Assembly (NCBI GenBank): GCA_018266845.1 | Contig: JAFDZO010000002.1 | Location: 130,636 to 167,062 of the forward strand | From: Bacteroidota bacterium | GTDB taxonomy: Bacteria; Bacteroidota; Ignavibacteria; Tepidaquicellales; Tepidaquicellaceae | Length of the DNA stretch: 36,427 nt | Direction: 5' to 3' | Shown: positions 14,543-22,844 of the stretch, in pieces | Position numbering within the stretch: the stretch's first letter is position 1 | Layout of the letters: each line of letters begins with the position of its first letter | Position numbers and translations under genes: made by a program | The notes under the pieces: model-generated | Told to the model about the DNA's origin: nothing | Database searches by the model: none | What the model saw: the letters and a program-made list of their open reading frames with translations, nothing else

Positions 14543-15126
14543 CAGTTCGCAAAATTTGCTTTTATAAAACTCCATGTGGTATCGTTATCGTTCACTCTGA
14601 AATCCGTCCAGCTTTTAATTGCCCACAGATTTCTGGAATCATGGGTAATTACAAATCTTAATTTACCTTTTGCCTGCTTTGAAACATTTGCTCTGTTATG
14701 ATTAAAGATTAGAAGATAATCAGAGTCATATACTGCCGAATCGGTTGCAATAGTGGATGTAACGTTAGAAAGAAAAATATTTGATGTTGAGGCTTCTGAG
14801 GTTTGATTTACGATATTTGTAAAATACGAGTTTTCTTTGCTTTTATCCCATGTAGAAAAGACAGGGTATATACCTTGAGAAATTACATCGGGAACAAATC
14901 TGAAGCCTGCCCCGCTGAAAGAGGAATCTGAAATGCAGCTTGTGTAGTTATTAATATCTCTTTGAAAGATTGCTGAAGTAAAGTTTGAGATAACTATATC
15001 AGGTGTTGTAGGCGGCGTAAAATTAGAGCGGGGAGTATTGGGAATCTCTACGTCTCTTGTTTCAAAAAGCCCGCAGCCTGCTGCAAATAAGAAAAGAAAA
15101 AAAAATATTTTATATCTTTTGCGCAA
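14542..15126 (-). CDS. Small lipoprotein, first of a tandem pair
   Basis: 194 residues. The signal is MRKRYKIFFFLFLFAAGC with the lipid cysteine at C18. The mature region follows the same order as the next gene: a helix with ISNFTSAIFQRDINNYTSCISD, a middle strand region, and a closing strand ending LWAIKSWTDF, matching WKIKKWRD in its neighbour. It is therefore read as an NTF2-like-fold lipoprotein of unknown role. The 5' end overlaps the methyltransferase gene by 17 nt and the 3' end overlaps the next gene by 1 nt, so all are co-transcribed. Confidence 0.8.
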   Translation of the reverse strand: MRKRYKIFFFLFLFAAGCGLFETRDVEIPNTPRSNFTPPTTPDIVISNFTSAIFQRDINNYTSCISDSSFSGAGFRFVPDVISQGIYPVFSTWDKSKENSYFTNIVNQTSEASTSNIFLSNVTSTIATDSAVYDSDYLLIFNHNRANVSKQAKGKLRFVITHDSRNLWAIKSWTDFRVNDNDTTWSFIKANFAN

Positions 15127-15865
15127 TTAAGATTAACCGTTGTGAGTTTTCTTTGCTGAATTTATTGCCGTAATAATCCCCGAAAGAGTTTAATACTTTT
15201 AGAGAATTTTTTTCAAAAGCTTTTTTTAATTCAGATAGTTCATACAGCTTTAAAATTTCCTGATAACTTACTTTTTTTGAACCTGATTTTATTGTAATAT
15301 CTTTTACAACGAAATTATTTTCTATTCTTCTTTTTTGAATAAATTCTTTTCCCTGAAAAATCTTTCTATCGTAAGGAACAATATTCTTCTTTAAATAATT
15401 GCCGTTGAGAAAATCAAAAACAAAAAATCCATTTTTCTTCAAGGATGCAGAAACATTTTTTATAACAAGAAAATTTTCCTCATCGTTATTGAAATATCCA
15501 AAGCTTGTAAAAAGGTTTGCAGCGGCATCAAAAGAATTTTTGAAATCAAATTTCCTCATATCTCTGATGAGAAAATTCGCTTTGATATGCTTTTCGGGGA
15601 GTGCCGTGTAATTTTTCCTTGCTTCTGAAATTAAAAACTTTGACAGATCAAATCCCGTAACATTAAATCCTCTCCTTGCAAATTCAATTGAATGCCTACC
15701 TGCGCCGCAGCAGACATCTAAAACTTTATCGCCCTTTTTTATAGGCGCAACTCTCTGGATTAAATTTATCAAATTTCTGGCATCGTCATCGTTTCTGTGT
15801 TTATACAATTCAAGATAAAGCTTGCTTGAAAACCAGTTCACATACCATGGAGAAGTTTTAGACAT
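15110..15865 (-). CDS. Class I SAM-dependent methyltransferase
   Basis: 251 residues from the ATG at 15865 (MSKTSPWYVNWFSSKLYLEL), which matches the usual N-terminus of this subgroup and overlaps recR by 8 nt. The ATG at 15910 would overlap by 53 nt and is disfavoured. SAM-binding motif I is VLDVCCGAGRHSIEFARRG (48-66), followed by the acidic strand VTGFDLS; motif II-III lies around DMRKFDFKNSFDAAANLFTSFGYF. The substrate is unknown. Small-molecule or tRNA methylation are both possible. The operon position after recR is common in this lineage but does not reveal function. Confidence 0.85.
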   Translation of the reverse strand: MSKTSPWYVNWFSSKLYLELYKHRNDDDARNLINLIQRVAPIKKGDKVLDVCCGAGRHSIEFARRGFNVTGFDLSKFLISEARKNYTALPEKHIKANFLIRDMRKFDFKNSFDAAANLFTSFGYFNNDEENFLVIKNVSASLKKNGFFVFDFLNGNYLKKNIVPYDRKIFQGKEFIQKRRIENNFVVKDITIKSGSKKVSYQEILKLYELSELKKAFEKNSLKVLNSFGDYYGNKFSKENSQRLILIAQKI

Positions 15866-16466
15866 CCACACGCCCTTCCATTGCTTTTGCAAGAGTGATT
15901 TCATCTGCAAGCTCTATATCTGCGCCGATGGGAATTCCCCGCGCTATTCTTGAAATTTTTATTCCGAGAGGTTTCACTAATTTTGAAATATAAAGAATTG
16001 TTGTCTCGCCTTCAACCGTGGGATTTAATGCGAGAATCAATTCATCAATTTTACTTCCAGTGTTCTCATCAAGGCGCATTATTAATTCACGAAGCTTAAT
16101 GTCATTCGGACCGATTCCATCCAGCGGAGAAATCCTTCCGTGAAGAACGTGATATACACCCTTGAATTCATTTGTCTTTTCTATTGCAAAAACATCCTGC
16201 GGCTCTTCCACTACGCATATAACGCTTTTATTTCGTTTATCCGAAGAACAAATTTTACATTCTTCGTTCTCCGTAATATTCATGCATGTTCTGCAAAATT
16301 TTATTTTCTCTTTCGTTTCAATCAGCGCTTTTGAAAATCTTTCTATATCTTCAACCGGCTGCTTTGTAATGTGCATTGCAAGGCGCTGAGCAGTTTTCCT
16401 GCCGATTGAAGGAAGTTTTGCAAACTCATCAATCAATATATCAAGGATGTCCGATGTGCCGTTCAT
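15858..16466 (-). CDS. recR: Recombination mediator protein RecR
   Basis: 202 residues, the normal RecR length. It has an N-terminal helix-hairpin-helix (FAKLPSIGRKTAQRLAMHI), a four-cysteine zinc finger (C58, C61, C70, C73), and a Toprim domain opening with VICVVEEPQDVFAIE and followed by YHVLHGRISPLDGIGP. Walker-like TVEGETTILY and the C-terminal IPIGADIELADEITLAKAMEGR are the standard signatures. It works with RecO/RecF to load RecA on single-stranded gaps. It sits 18 nt after ybaB/ebfC, the classical gene pair in many bacteria (often behind dnaX). Confidence 0.97.
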   Translation of the reverse strand: MNGTSDILDILIDEFAKLPSIGRKTAQRLAMHITKQPVEDIERFSKALIETKEKIKFCRTCMNITENEECKICSSDKRNKSVICVVEEPQDVFAIEKTNEFKGVYHVLHGRISPLDGIGPNDIKLRELIMRLDENTGSKIDELILALNPTVEGETTILYISKLVKPLGIKISRIARGIPIGADIELADEITLAKAMEGRVDV

Positions 16467-16484
16467 TGTGTCTGAAAAAAGAAA

Positions 16485-16820
16485 TTAAAATTTTGGGAGA
16501 TTTAATCCCGGAATGTTCGGAATCATTCCGGCAGTTGCCTTTGACATTTCATCGTCAGCCATTTTTTTTGAGCTTTCGATGGCTTTGTTAACAGCAGCTA
16601 TTAAAAGGTCTTCAAGAACTTCTGACTCTTCAGCTTTGATAATTTCTTTTTCAATTTCAAGCTTTGTGATAACATTTTTTCCGTTCATTGTTACTTTTAC
16701 CATTCCGCCGCCTGACTCTTCAGTTACAAATTTATTTTCAAGCTCTGCCTGAACGTTATCCATTTTCTCCTGCATCTTTTTCACCTGCTTCATCATTCCC
16801 TGCATTTGACCTAAATTCAT
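16485..16820 (-). CDS. ebfC: YbaB/EbfC family nucleoid-associated protein
   Basis: 111 residues. The helical N-terminus [20 protein letters not shown] is followed by the conserved [23 protein letters not shown] strand region and [21 protein letters not shown]. Family members form tweezer-like dimers that bind DNA. A clear AAGGAG precedes the ATG by about 8 nt, one of the few good Shine-Dalgarno sites in the window. It lies between the exonuclease gene and recR in the same operon. Confidence 0.95.
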   Translation of the reverse strand: MNLGQMQGMMKQVKKMQEKMDNVQAELENKFVTEESGGGMVKVTMNGKNVITKLEIEKEIIKAEESEVLEDLLIAAVNKAIESSKKMADDEMSKATAGMIPNIPGLNLPKF

Positions 16821-16854
16821 TTTTGTTTCTCCTTAATTTATTTTTATTAAAATT

Positions 16855-17580
16855 TTATGTTGTTGAAAAATTTAAAAGTTCATTCCATTTTTTGAAAAGC
16901 TCTGCTTCGGTAACTACATCTCTTATGCAATAGTCTGCTATCGTCCTGTATTGCTTATCTTTGAAAAGCTTGCCTACCATATCACCTGTGATACCTTCAT
17001 CTTTCGAGCTTTGTATTCCAAGCTGCTTACAATAAAAATCCAGAGTGAACTTTCTTCTTGCTCCCTGCGGAGAGTGCTTGTGAAAAGTAAGTTCCTTCAA
17101 TAAATCTACGTGATAATCTTTGAAAGTAAAATCAGAGCCTCGCATTAAATTATAACTTGGGCGCACACCTAGCACCATACTTCTTAACATAACAAAAGGA
17201 CAATCAAATTCCCGTCCGTTGAACGTTACATAAATATCATATTTGTAAGTGGAAATAATATTCCAAAAAATTTCAACAATTTCCTTTTCTGTCCCGAATA
17301 TATATTCTTCTTTTTCATCCTCAGGCTCTTTAATATAATCTTCACCGGCGTTTATGAGGCAGCATTTTTTATCCCTGTATAAATCATATAATCCAATACA
17401 AACAATTTGTGATGTAAAAGGGGAAAAAGTAAGCGCATCAATAGAGTTGAGTTTTTCCTGTTCGGTTGTAGCAAACTTAGTCAGATATTCTTTCGTCTCA
17501 TCGTCGTAATAGGTTTCAAAGTCATAAGCGGAGACTTCCAAATCAAACACCAATATTTTTCTCTTCTCTAAATCTATCAT
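16855..17580 (-). CDS. DEDDy-type 3'-5' exonuclease (RNase H-like fold)
   Basis: 241 residues. Exonuclease motif I is VFDLE (D13, E15), motif II is TFNGREFDCPF (D126), and motif III is YCIRD with Y217 and D221, giving the DEDDy set. The insertions between motifs and the HKHSPQGARRKFTLDF segment fit predicted PolB-like 3'-5' exonucleases rather than the DnaQ subunit. It likely removes nucleotides from DNA or RNA 3' ends in the cytosol. Position between bshB1 (2-nt gap) and ebfC-recR supports a genome-maintenance role. Confidence 0.82.
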   Translation of the reverse strand: MIDLEKRKILVFDLEVSAYDFETYYDDETKEYLTKFATTEQEKLNSIDALTFSPFTSQIVCIGLYDLYRDKKCCLINAGEDYIKEPEDEKEEYIFGTEKEIVEIFWNIISTYKYDIYVTFNGREFDCPFVMLRSMVLGVRPSYNLMRGSDFTFKDYHVDLLKELTFHKHSPQGARRKFTLDFYCKQLGIQSSKDEGITGDMVGKLFKDKQYRTIADYCIRDVVTEAELFKKWNELLNFSTT

Positions 17581-17582
17581 GA

Positions 17583-18287
17583 TTAAATTTTAAACAGAGT
17601 CTCCTCTGTAATTTTTATATTGCTTTCGGTAAAATATGGCTCGCCGTATTTAACGCCAATTCTGTATCCCCAGTTTATTGCCCGCGCCTCAAAGTTATCA
17701 GAAAAAGCCTTGCCGCTTATATAAGTTTGCGGTCCTTTTTCATCTGTGAAAAATTGTGTCTTATAGCATTTAACAGCTTCCAATTTTTTTTCATACACAT
17801 CGGAAATATCGAAGATAAAACTTGCAGGAATATCATAGTGTTGAGCGTAATACAAAACTTTTTCAGGTCTGTAAGCAGGCAGCTTTGTTTTTATTTTTGG
17901 AAGTCCTGCATAGAAAAATGCTTCCGTTAAAAGCCTGCTGGCGTTTATGTGGTCGGGATGCCTGTCGTGATTGTATGGCGCAAAAACATATTTCGGTTTA
18001 TATTTTCTTACTACCTCAATAATTTTTTTTCTGTTCGATTCAGTATTTTCAATGTTCCCGTCGCGTATTTTTAAATTTTCTCTTATATGAATGCCGAGCG
18101 CTTTCGAGGCATTTTTTGTTTCGATAGCTCTTGATTTCAGATTACCGCGTGTTGAAAGTTCGCCTTGAGTGAGGTCAATAATTCCAACTTTTTTACCGGA
18201 GTTGACCAGCTTAATTATCATACCACCGCATGAAAGCTCAACATCATCAGGATGAGCCGCAAAAAATAAGGCATCTAAATTTTTCAT
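17583..18287 (-). CDS. bshB1: Bacillithiol biosynthesis deacetylase BshB1
   Basis: 234 residues from the ATG at 18287. An ORF extension to 18338 adds 17 residues unlike the family. It is a LmbE/PIG-L zinc deacetylase: AHPDDVELSCGG (11-22, metal ligands H12 and D15) and YNHDRHPDH for the distal ligands. The LDALFFAAHPDD start, the INASRL helix, and CYKTQFF with the C-terminal GYRIGVKYGEPYF are BshB1-like. It removes the acetyl group from GlcNAc-malate, the second step of bacillithiol synthesis after BshA. It is the first gene of a seven-gene operon reading through exonuclease, ebfC, recR, methyltransferase and two lipoproteins. A TATATTTG box lies 3 nt before the ATG. Confidence 0.93.
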   Translation of the reverse strand: MKNLDALFFAAHPDDVELSCGGMIIKLVNSGKKVGIIDLTQGELSTRGNLKSRAIETKNASKALGIHIRENLKIRDGNIENTESNRKKIIEVVRKYKPKYVFAPYNHDRHPDHINASRLLTEAFFYAGLPKIKTKLPAYRPEKVLYYAQHYDIPASFIFDISDVYEKKLEAVKCYKTQFFTDEKGPQTYISGKAFSDNFEARAINWGYRIGVKYGEPYFTESNIKITEETLFKI

Positions 18288-18290
18288 CTG

Positions 18291-18298
18291 CAAATATA
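18291..18298 (-). promoter_or_regulatory. Putative -7 element of the bshB1 operon
   Basis: Reading on the minus strand, TATATTTG (TAnnTTTG consensus) ends 3 nt before the bshB1 ATG. The same octamer precedes bshA. If functional, transcription would start at or near the ATG, giving a leaderless or near-leaderless mRNA. No clear -33 box is seen. Confidence 0.35.
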
Positions 18299-18366
18299 CC
18301 GATATTGGGAGATGAATTAAATCTATTCGTAAATGCACTTGCTTTCAAATTGAATGTAAACATTTG

Positions 18367-18397
18367 TCCAAATTTGCAATAGTATTGCAAATTTGGA
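18367..18397. promoter_or_regulatory. 14-bp inverted repeat upstream of the DUF4143 ATPase gene
   Basis: TCCAAATTTGCAAT (18367-18380) pairs perfectly with ATTGCAAATTTGGA (18384-18397) around AGT. Each arm contains the smaller palindrome CAAATTTG. It ends 22 nt before the ATPase ATG, with no T-tract, so it looks like an operator rather than a terminator. It lies in the divergent interval with the bshB1 operon, whose ATG is 79 nt away. Confidence 0.6.
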
Positions 18398-18419
18398 TAC
18401 TATCATATATATTTTATTT

Positions 18420-19592
18420 ATGATAAAAAGAGAAATCTCGGATAAAGTACTCAGCCTTGCAAAAAAATTTCCTATAATTACTATAACCGGACCCAGGCAG
18501 TCAGGAAAAACAACTTTAGTAAGAGAGCTGTTCAAGTCTAAACCATATTTTTCACTTGAAGACCCCGATATAAGGCTTATTGCCGAAACTGACCCGCGGG
18601 GCTTCCTTGAAAATTTGACAAACGGCGCAGTGCTCGATGAGATTCAAAGAGTTCCCGGGTTATTTTCTTATCTGCAAAATGTTTCGGATAAAAAAAATAA
18701 ATCCGGCTTATTTATTCTTTCCGGTTCACAAAATTTTTTACTAATGGAAAAGATTACTCAATCTCTTGCAGGCAGAGCAGCATTGTTTTATCTTTTACCT
18801 TTTAGCGCTATTGAGATAAAATCAGAAATTCAAAAAAATGTAAGTAAAAGTATCGTCAGCGGATTTTATCCAAGGTTATACGATAAGAACATAAAACCCA
18901 GAGATTATTATGCAAACTATGTTCAAACTTATGTGGAAAGAGATTTAAGGCAGCTAAAATTTGTACACGACTTATCATCTTTCATTAATTTCATAAAGCT
19001 TTGCGCAGGCAGAGCGGGGCAGATTTTAAATTTAAGCTCTCTCGCAAATGATTGCGGAATTTCCGTTAATACAGCTAAGTCATGGATTTCGATTTTAGAA
19101 AGCAGTTTTATAATATACACTTTAAAACAATTTCACAGGAACATAAACAAGAGGCTTGTAAAAAATCCTAAACTATATTTTTATGATACAGGATTGCTTT
19201 GTTACCTGCTAAATATATCCAATCAAAGTGAATTAAATCTTCACTATGCAAAAGGCGCAGTCTTTGAAAATTTTGTAATTAATGAATTTGTAAAATTTTT
19301 TTTCAACAAAGGAATTAACGATTTTCCCATGTATTATTTAAGAAATAAAACGGGAAATGAAATCGACCTAATTATAGAATCAGGATTGAAATTATTTCCT
19401 ATAGAAATTAAATCGTCTAAAACGTTTTCTCCGGCATTTATAAAAGATATTAGATATTACTCCAAAGTTTTAGATTTTGGAAAAAAAAGAGCAACGGTGA
19501 TTTACAGAGGTGATAACTCCTTCACTTATGAAGATGTTAATGTTGAAACAGAAAAAGCCTTGTTTGAAATTCCAAGAATGTTAAAATCTTAA
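18420..19592 (+). CDS. P-loop ATPase with C-terminal DUF4143
   Basis: 390 residues from the ATG at 18420; a TTG at 18393 is inside the upstream palindrome and would add residues unlike the family. Walker A is GPRQSGKTTL (24-33), Walker B is VLDEIQRVP (D73, E74), and sensor I is FILSGSQNF. After the AAA core comes the winged-helix/DUF4143 part (DCGISVNTAKSWISILESS, then YFYDTGLLCYLL) and the nuclease-like strand set NKTGNEIDLIIE...LFPIEIKSSK. That last block is a PD-(D/E)XK-like pattern (D, then E-I-K). Such proteins are abundant, often mobile-island-associated and functionally unclear. It is a solitary gene. Confidence 0.9.
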   Translation: MIKREISDKVLSLAKKFPIITITGPRQSGKTTLVRELFKSKPYFSLEDPDIRLIAETDPRGFLENLTNGAVLDEIQRVPGLFSYLQNVSDKKNKSGLFILSGSQNFLLMEKITQSLAGRAALFYLLPFSAIEIKSEIQKNVSKSIVSGFYPRLYDKNIKPRDYYANYVQTYVERDLRQLKFVHDLSSFINFIKLCAGRAGQILNLSSLANDCGISVNTAKSWISILESSFIIYTLKQFHRNINKRLVKNPKLYFYDTGLLCYLLNISNQSELNLHYAKGAVFENFVINEFVKFFFNKGINDFPMYYLRNKTGNEIDLIIESGLKLFPIEIKSSKTFSPAFIKDIRYYSKVLDFGKKRATVIYRGDNSFTYEDVNVETEKALFEIPRMLKS

Positions 19593-19664
19593 GAAATGTA
19601 AGATGAGTTCGTAACTTCTTTTATCCACTGAATTACACCTCTAAATTCGCTATTTTTCAATATT

Positions 19665-20117
19665 ATGAAAAAATCCGATTGCATCTTCTGCAAAATCGTT
19701 GCGGGAGAAATTCCTTCGTATAAAATTTATGAAGATGACGATTTTATAGGAATACTTGATGTCTTCCCGAATACAAAAGGAATGACTTTAGTTATTCCGA
19801 AAGAGCATTACGATTCTTATGCTTTTGAAATGCCGGAAGAAATTTATACAAAATTTTTTCTTACAGCAAAAAAGCTCGGCAAAATTATTGATGAAAAACT
19901 TGGAGTTGTCCGCACTGCTCTTGTAATGGAAGGTATGGGAGTAAATCACGCCCACATTAAATTATATCCTCTTCACGGACTTGAGAAAGAATTCAAACCG
20001 GTAAACTCAGGTGAGCCGAAGTTTTACGAAAAGTATCAAGGTTCGCTTTCTACAGCAATGGGACCGAAGGCATCCGATGAAGATTTAAAAGAAGTTCAAA
20101 AATTATTTTTAAGCTAA
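19665..20117 (+). CDS. HIT-domain protein
   Basis: 150 residues. It begins with CIFCKIVAGEIPSYKIYEDD, the HIT-family zinc-binding and base-binding start, and continues with NTKGMTLVIPKEHYDS. The histidine-triad segment is NHAHIKLYPLHG: the first and central histidines (the nucleophile position) are kept, but the third is Lys, a variant also known in other HIT subfamilies. Likely activity: hydrolysis of nucleotide phosphoramidates or dinucleoside polyphosphates in the cytosol. leuS begins 15 nt after its stop, so the two are probably co-transcribed. Cleavage of aminoacyl-AMP by HIT proteins gives a plausible but unproven link. Confidence 0.88.
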   Translation: MKKSDCIFCKIVAGEIPSYKIYEDDDFIGILDVFPNTKGMTLVIPKEHYDSYAFEMPEEIYTKFFLTAKKLGKIIDEKLGVVRTALVMEGMGVNHAHIKLYPLHGLEKEFKPVNSGEPKFYEKYQGSLSTAMGPKASDEDLKEVQKLFLS

Positions 20118-20132
20118 TAAATTTTATAATCC

Positions 20133-22805
20133 TTGAAGTATAATCACACAGAAATAGAAAAAAAGTGGCAGGAGTTTTGGGTGGTAAACAAAACTTTCCG
20201 CACACCTGATTTTAATGAAATAGATAAAGAGAAGCCGAAGTTTTATGTACTGGATATGTTCCCGTATCCCAGCGGCGACGGACTGCACGTTGGGCATCCT
20301 GAAGGATATACTGCTACAGATATTGTTGCGCGATTCAAAAGAATGAACAATTACAATGTGCTTCATCCTATGGGATGGGATGCGTTTGGTCTGCCGACGG
20401 AGCAGTTTGCATTAAAGACCGGCATTCATCCGAAAATAAGAACTGCTGAGTGCGTTGCAAGATTCAGAGGACAGCTTCAGTCAATCGGTTTATCTTATGA
20501 CTGGGATAGAGAAGTAAATACTTCAGATGAAAAATTTTTCAGATGGACTCAATGGATATTTTTGAAACTATACAATTCGTTTTACGATGATGAAGCAGGT
20601 AAGGCAAAACCCTTAAGTGAATTAAAAATTCCCGAAGGATTAGATGAAGCAGGGAAAAGAGAATTTATTGACTCACAAAGATTGGCATATTTATCAGATG
20701 GACCTGTAAACTGGTCGCCGGAGCTTGGAACTGTTCTTGCTAACGATGAAGTTGCCGAACAGATAGAAAAAGGCAATACAGTAGTGAGAAGAAATATGAA
20801 GCAGTGGAAGCTGCGCATTACAAAATATGCTGACAGATTGCTGCACGGACTTGATGAGCTTGACTGGCCCGCAAACTTGAAAGAAATGCAGCGCAACTGG
20901 ATTGGCAGAAGCGAAGGCGCGATGATAAAGTTTAAAATTGAAAGTGAGAATCTCGGCGACGGAAGATACATTGAAGTATTTACAACAAGACCGGATACAA
21001 TTTTCGGCGCAACCTATATGGTGCTCGCACCAGAGCATCCGCTTGTTTCGGAAATAACTACTTCTGAAAATTTAAATACAGTTGATGAATATATTTTAGC
21101 TGCTGCAAAAAAATCCGATTTAGAAAGGCAGGAATTGTCGAAAGAGAAAACGGGAGCGTTTACAGGAGCGTTTGCAATCAATCCTGCTAATAACAAAAGA
21201 ATTCCTGTTTTGATTTCGGATTATGTTTTAGTCAGCTACGGAACCGGAGCTATTATGAGCGTTCCCGGACATGATGAAAGAGATATGGAGTTTGCAAAGA
21301 AATTTAATCTGGAAATTGTGCCGGTATGTATCCCTGCGGATTTCAAAGACACTGCTTTTAAAATAATAAAAGCGGAAGACGGCAGCGAAATAATTATGTC
21401 GGGTCCGGGCTTAGGATATATAGAAGGAAAAAGCGATAACGTATTTCATAAATTTCTTGAGCAAACTAAGAAAGGTGAGACTTGTTTTACGGGCGAAGGC
21501 TATGCGATTAACTCAGGATTTTTAAACGGTCTGACAACAGCTGATGCTAAGAAAAAAATTATAAGCTGGGTAGAAGAGAATAAACTTGGGAAGAAAAGTG
21601 TAAACTATAAATTGCGCGACTGGCTTTTTTCACGTCAAAGATATTGGGGCGAGCCGTTTCCTATAATTCATTTTAATGATAATGATGCTGCCGCCTTAAA
21701 TGAAAGTGAACTGCCTCTTGTGCTTCCAGAAACTGATTCATACAAACCTTCGGGAACGGGCGAATCTCCGCTTGCAAATCTTAAAGACTGGGTGAATATT
21801 ACTGATGAAAAAACAGGCAGGAAGGTAAAAAGAGAAACTAATACAATGCCGCAGCTTGCAGGTTCAAGCTGGTATTTTTTAAGATTCATTGACCCGCTTA
21901 ATTCAGAAACATTCTGCGATAAAGAAAAAGAAAAATACTGGATGCCTGTTGATTTGTATATTGGCGGCACTGAGCACGCAGTCGGGCATTTGCTATATGC
22001 AAGGTTCTGGCAGAAATTTTTATTTGATTTAGGATATGCCTATTATGAAGAGCCGTTTAGGAAATTATTTAATCAGGGAATGGTTCTTGGTGAAGACGGG
22101 CAGAAGATGAGTAAATCCAAAGGTAATGTTATAAATCCCGATGATGTTATTGCTCAGTATGGCGCAGACTCGTTAAGATTGTTTGAAATGTTTATGGGAC
22201 CATTGGAGGCTACTAAGCCGTGGAGTACAGCAGGAATAGAAGGGATGAACAGATTTTTAAAAAGAATTTGGAGGCTGATTATAGATGAAGAAACGGGAAA
22301 TTTAAAACCCAATATTACCGATGAGGAGCCGGAAATCAGATTAAATAAACTGCTTCATTTTACTATTAAGAAAATCACGCACGATATCAGCGATTTGGAT
22401 ATGAAGTTCAATACTTCAATCGCTCAGATGATGATTTTTGTTAATGAGCTTTACAAGGCGGAAAAGATAAGCAGAAAAATTTTGAATCAATTTGTGCTGC
22501 TGCTTTCGCCGTTTGCTCCGCATATTGCAGAGGAGTTATGGAGACGTTTAGGCAATCAATATTCCGTAAGCTATGAACAATGGCCCAGGTATGAAGAAGA
22601 GCTTGCAAAAGCTGATATGGTTACGGTTGTCTTTTCAGTAAATGGAAAATTAAGAGGAAAAAAAGAATTACAGCCTGACCTTAGTGATAAAGAACTTGAG
22701 CAGGAAGCCCTCGACGATCAGAATGTAATAAAGCATATTATGGGCAAAGAAGTTGTAAAAATTATAGTTGTAAAAAACAAAATGGTAAATATTGTTGTAA
22801 GATAA
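20133..22805 (+). CDS. leuS: Leucyl-tRNA synthetase
   Basis: 890 residues, a class Ia synthetase. It starts at TTG: the family N-terminus ([14 protein letters not shown]) begins right there and no ATG fits. The HIGH motif appears as HVGH (52-55), the editing CP1 domain contains [26 protein letters not shown] sequence, and the KMSKS motif is at 658-662. The leucine-specific stretches [30 protein letters not shown] and [16 protein letters not shown] are all present, and the anticodon-binding domain closes normally. Function: charging tRNA-Leu and hydrolysing mischarged tRNA. It is preceded by a HIT gene and followed by a hairpin that separates it from a convergent gene. Confidence 0.98.
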   Translation: MKYNHTEIEKKWQEFWVVNKTFRTPDFNEIDKEKPKFYVLDMFPYPSGDGLHVGHPEGYTATDIVARFKRMNNYNVLHPMGWDAFGLPTEQFALKTGIHPKIRTAECVARFRGQLQSIGLSYDWDREVNTSDEKFFRWTQWIFLKLYNSFYDDEAGKAKPLSELKIPEGLDEAGKREFIDSQRLAYLSDGPVNWSPELGTVLANDEVAEQIEKGNTVVRRNMKQWKLRITKYADRLLHGLDELDWPANLKEMQRNWIGRSEGAMIKFKIESENLGDGRYIEVFTTRPDTIFGATYMVLAPEHPLVSEITTSENLNTVDEYILAAAKKSDLERQELSKEKTGAFTGAFAINPANNKRIPVLISDYVLVSYGTGAIMSVPGHDERDMEFAKKFNLEIVPVCIPADFKDTAFKIIKAEDGSEIIMSGPGLGYIEGKSDNVFHKFLEQTKKGETCFTGEGYAINSGFLNGLTTADAKKKIISWVEENKLGKKSVNYKLRDWLFSRQRYWGEPFPIIHFNDNDAAALNESELPLVLPETDSYKPSGTGESPLANLKDWVNITDEKTGRKVKRETNTMPQLAGSSWYFLRFIDPLNSETFCDKEKEKYWMPVDLYIGGTEHAVGHLLYARFWQKFLFDLGYAYYEEPFRKLFNQGMVLGEDGQKMSKSKGNVINPDDVIAQYGADSLRLFEMFMGPLEATKPWSTAGIEGMNRFLKRIWRLIIDEETGNLKPNITDEEPEIRLNKLLHFTIKKITHDISDLDMKFNTSIAQMMIFVNELYKAEKISRKILNQFVLLLSPFAPHIAEELWRRLGNQYSVSYEQWPRYEEELAKADMVTVVFSVNGKLRGKKELQPDLSDKELEQEALDDQNVIKHIMGKEVVKIIVVKNKMVNIVVR

Positions 22806-22812
22806 TTTCTAA

Positions 22813-22842
22813 TCGTTCCGGGGCTTACAAGCTTCGGAACGA
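22813..22842. terminator. Bidirectional terminator-like hairpin between leuS and a convergent gene
   Basis: TCGTTCCG (22813-22820) pairs with CGGAACGA (22835-22842), with an inner GCTT/AAGC stem (22823-22826 with 22829-22832). It occupies most of the short gap between two converging stop codons. GCTTCGGAACGA resembles GCTTCGTAACGG of the hairpin after bshA. Confidence 0.65.
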
Positions 22843-22844
22843 GT

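Noticed and set aside
15866..15910. Longer start for the methyltransferase
   Set aside because: It would overlap recR by 53 nt and adds residues before the conserved SPWY start.
18393..18419. TTG start of the DUF4143 ATPase
   Set aside because: It lies in the 14-bp inverted repeat; the family start MIKREI matches the ATG at 18420.
20582..21970. Several open frames antisense to leuS
   Set aside because: They are shadows of the leuS coding frame with no recognisable protein features.
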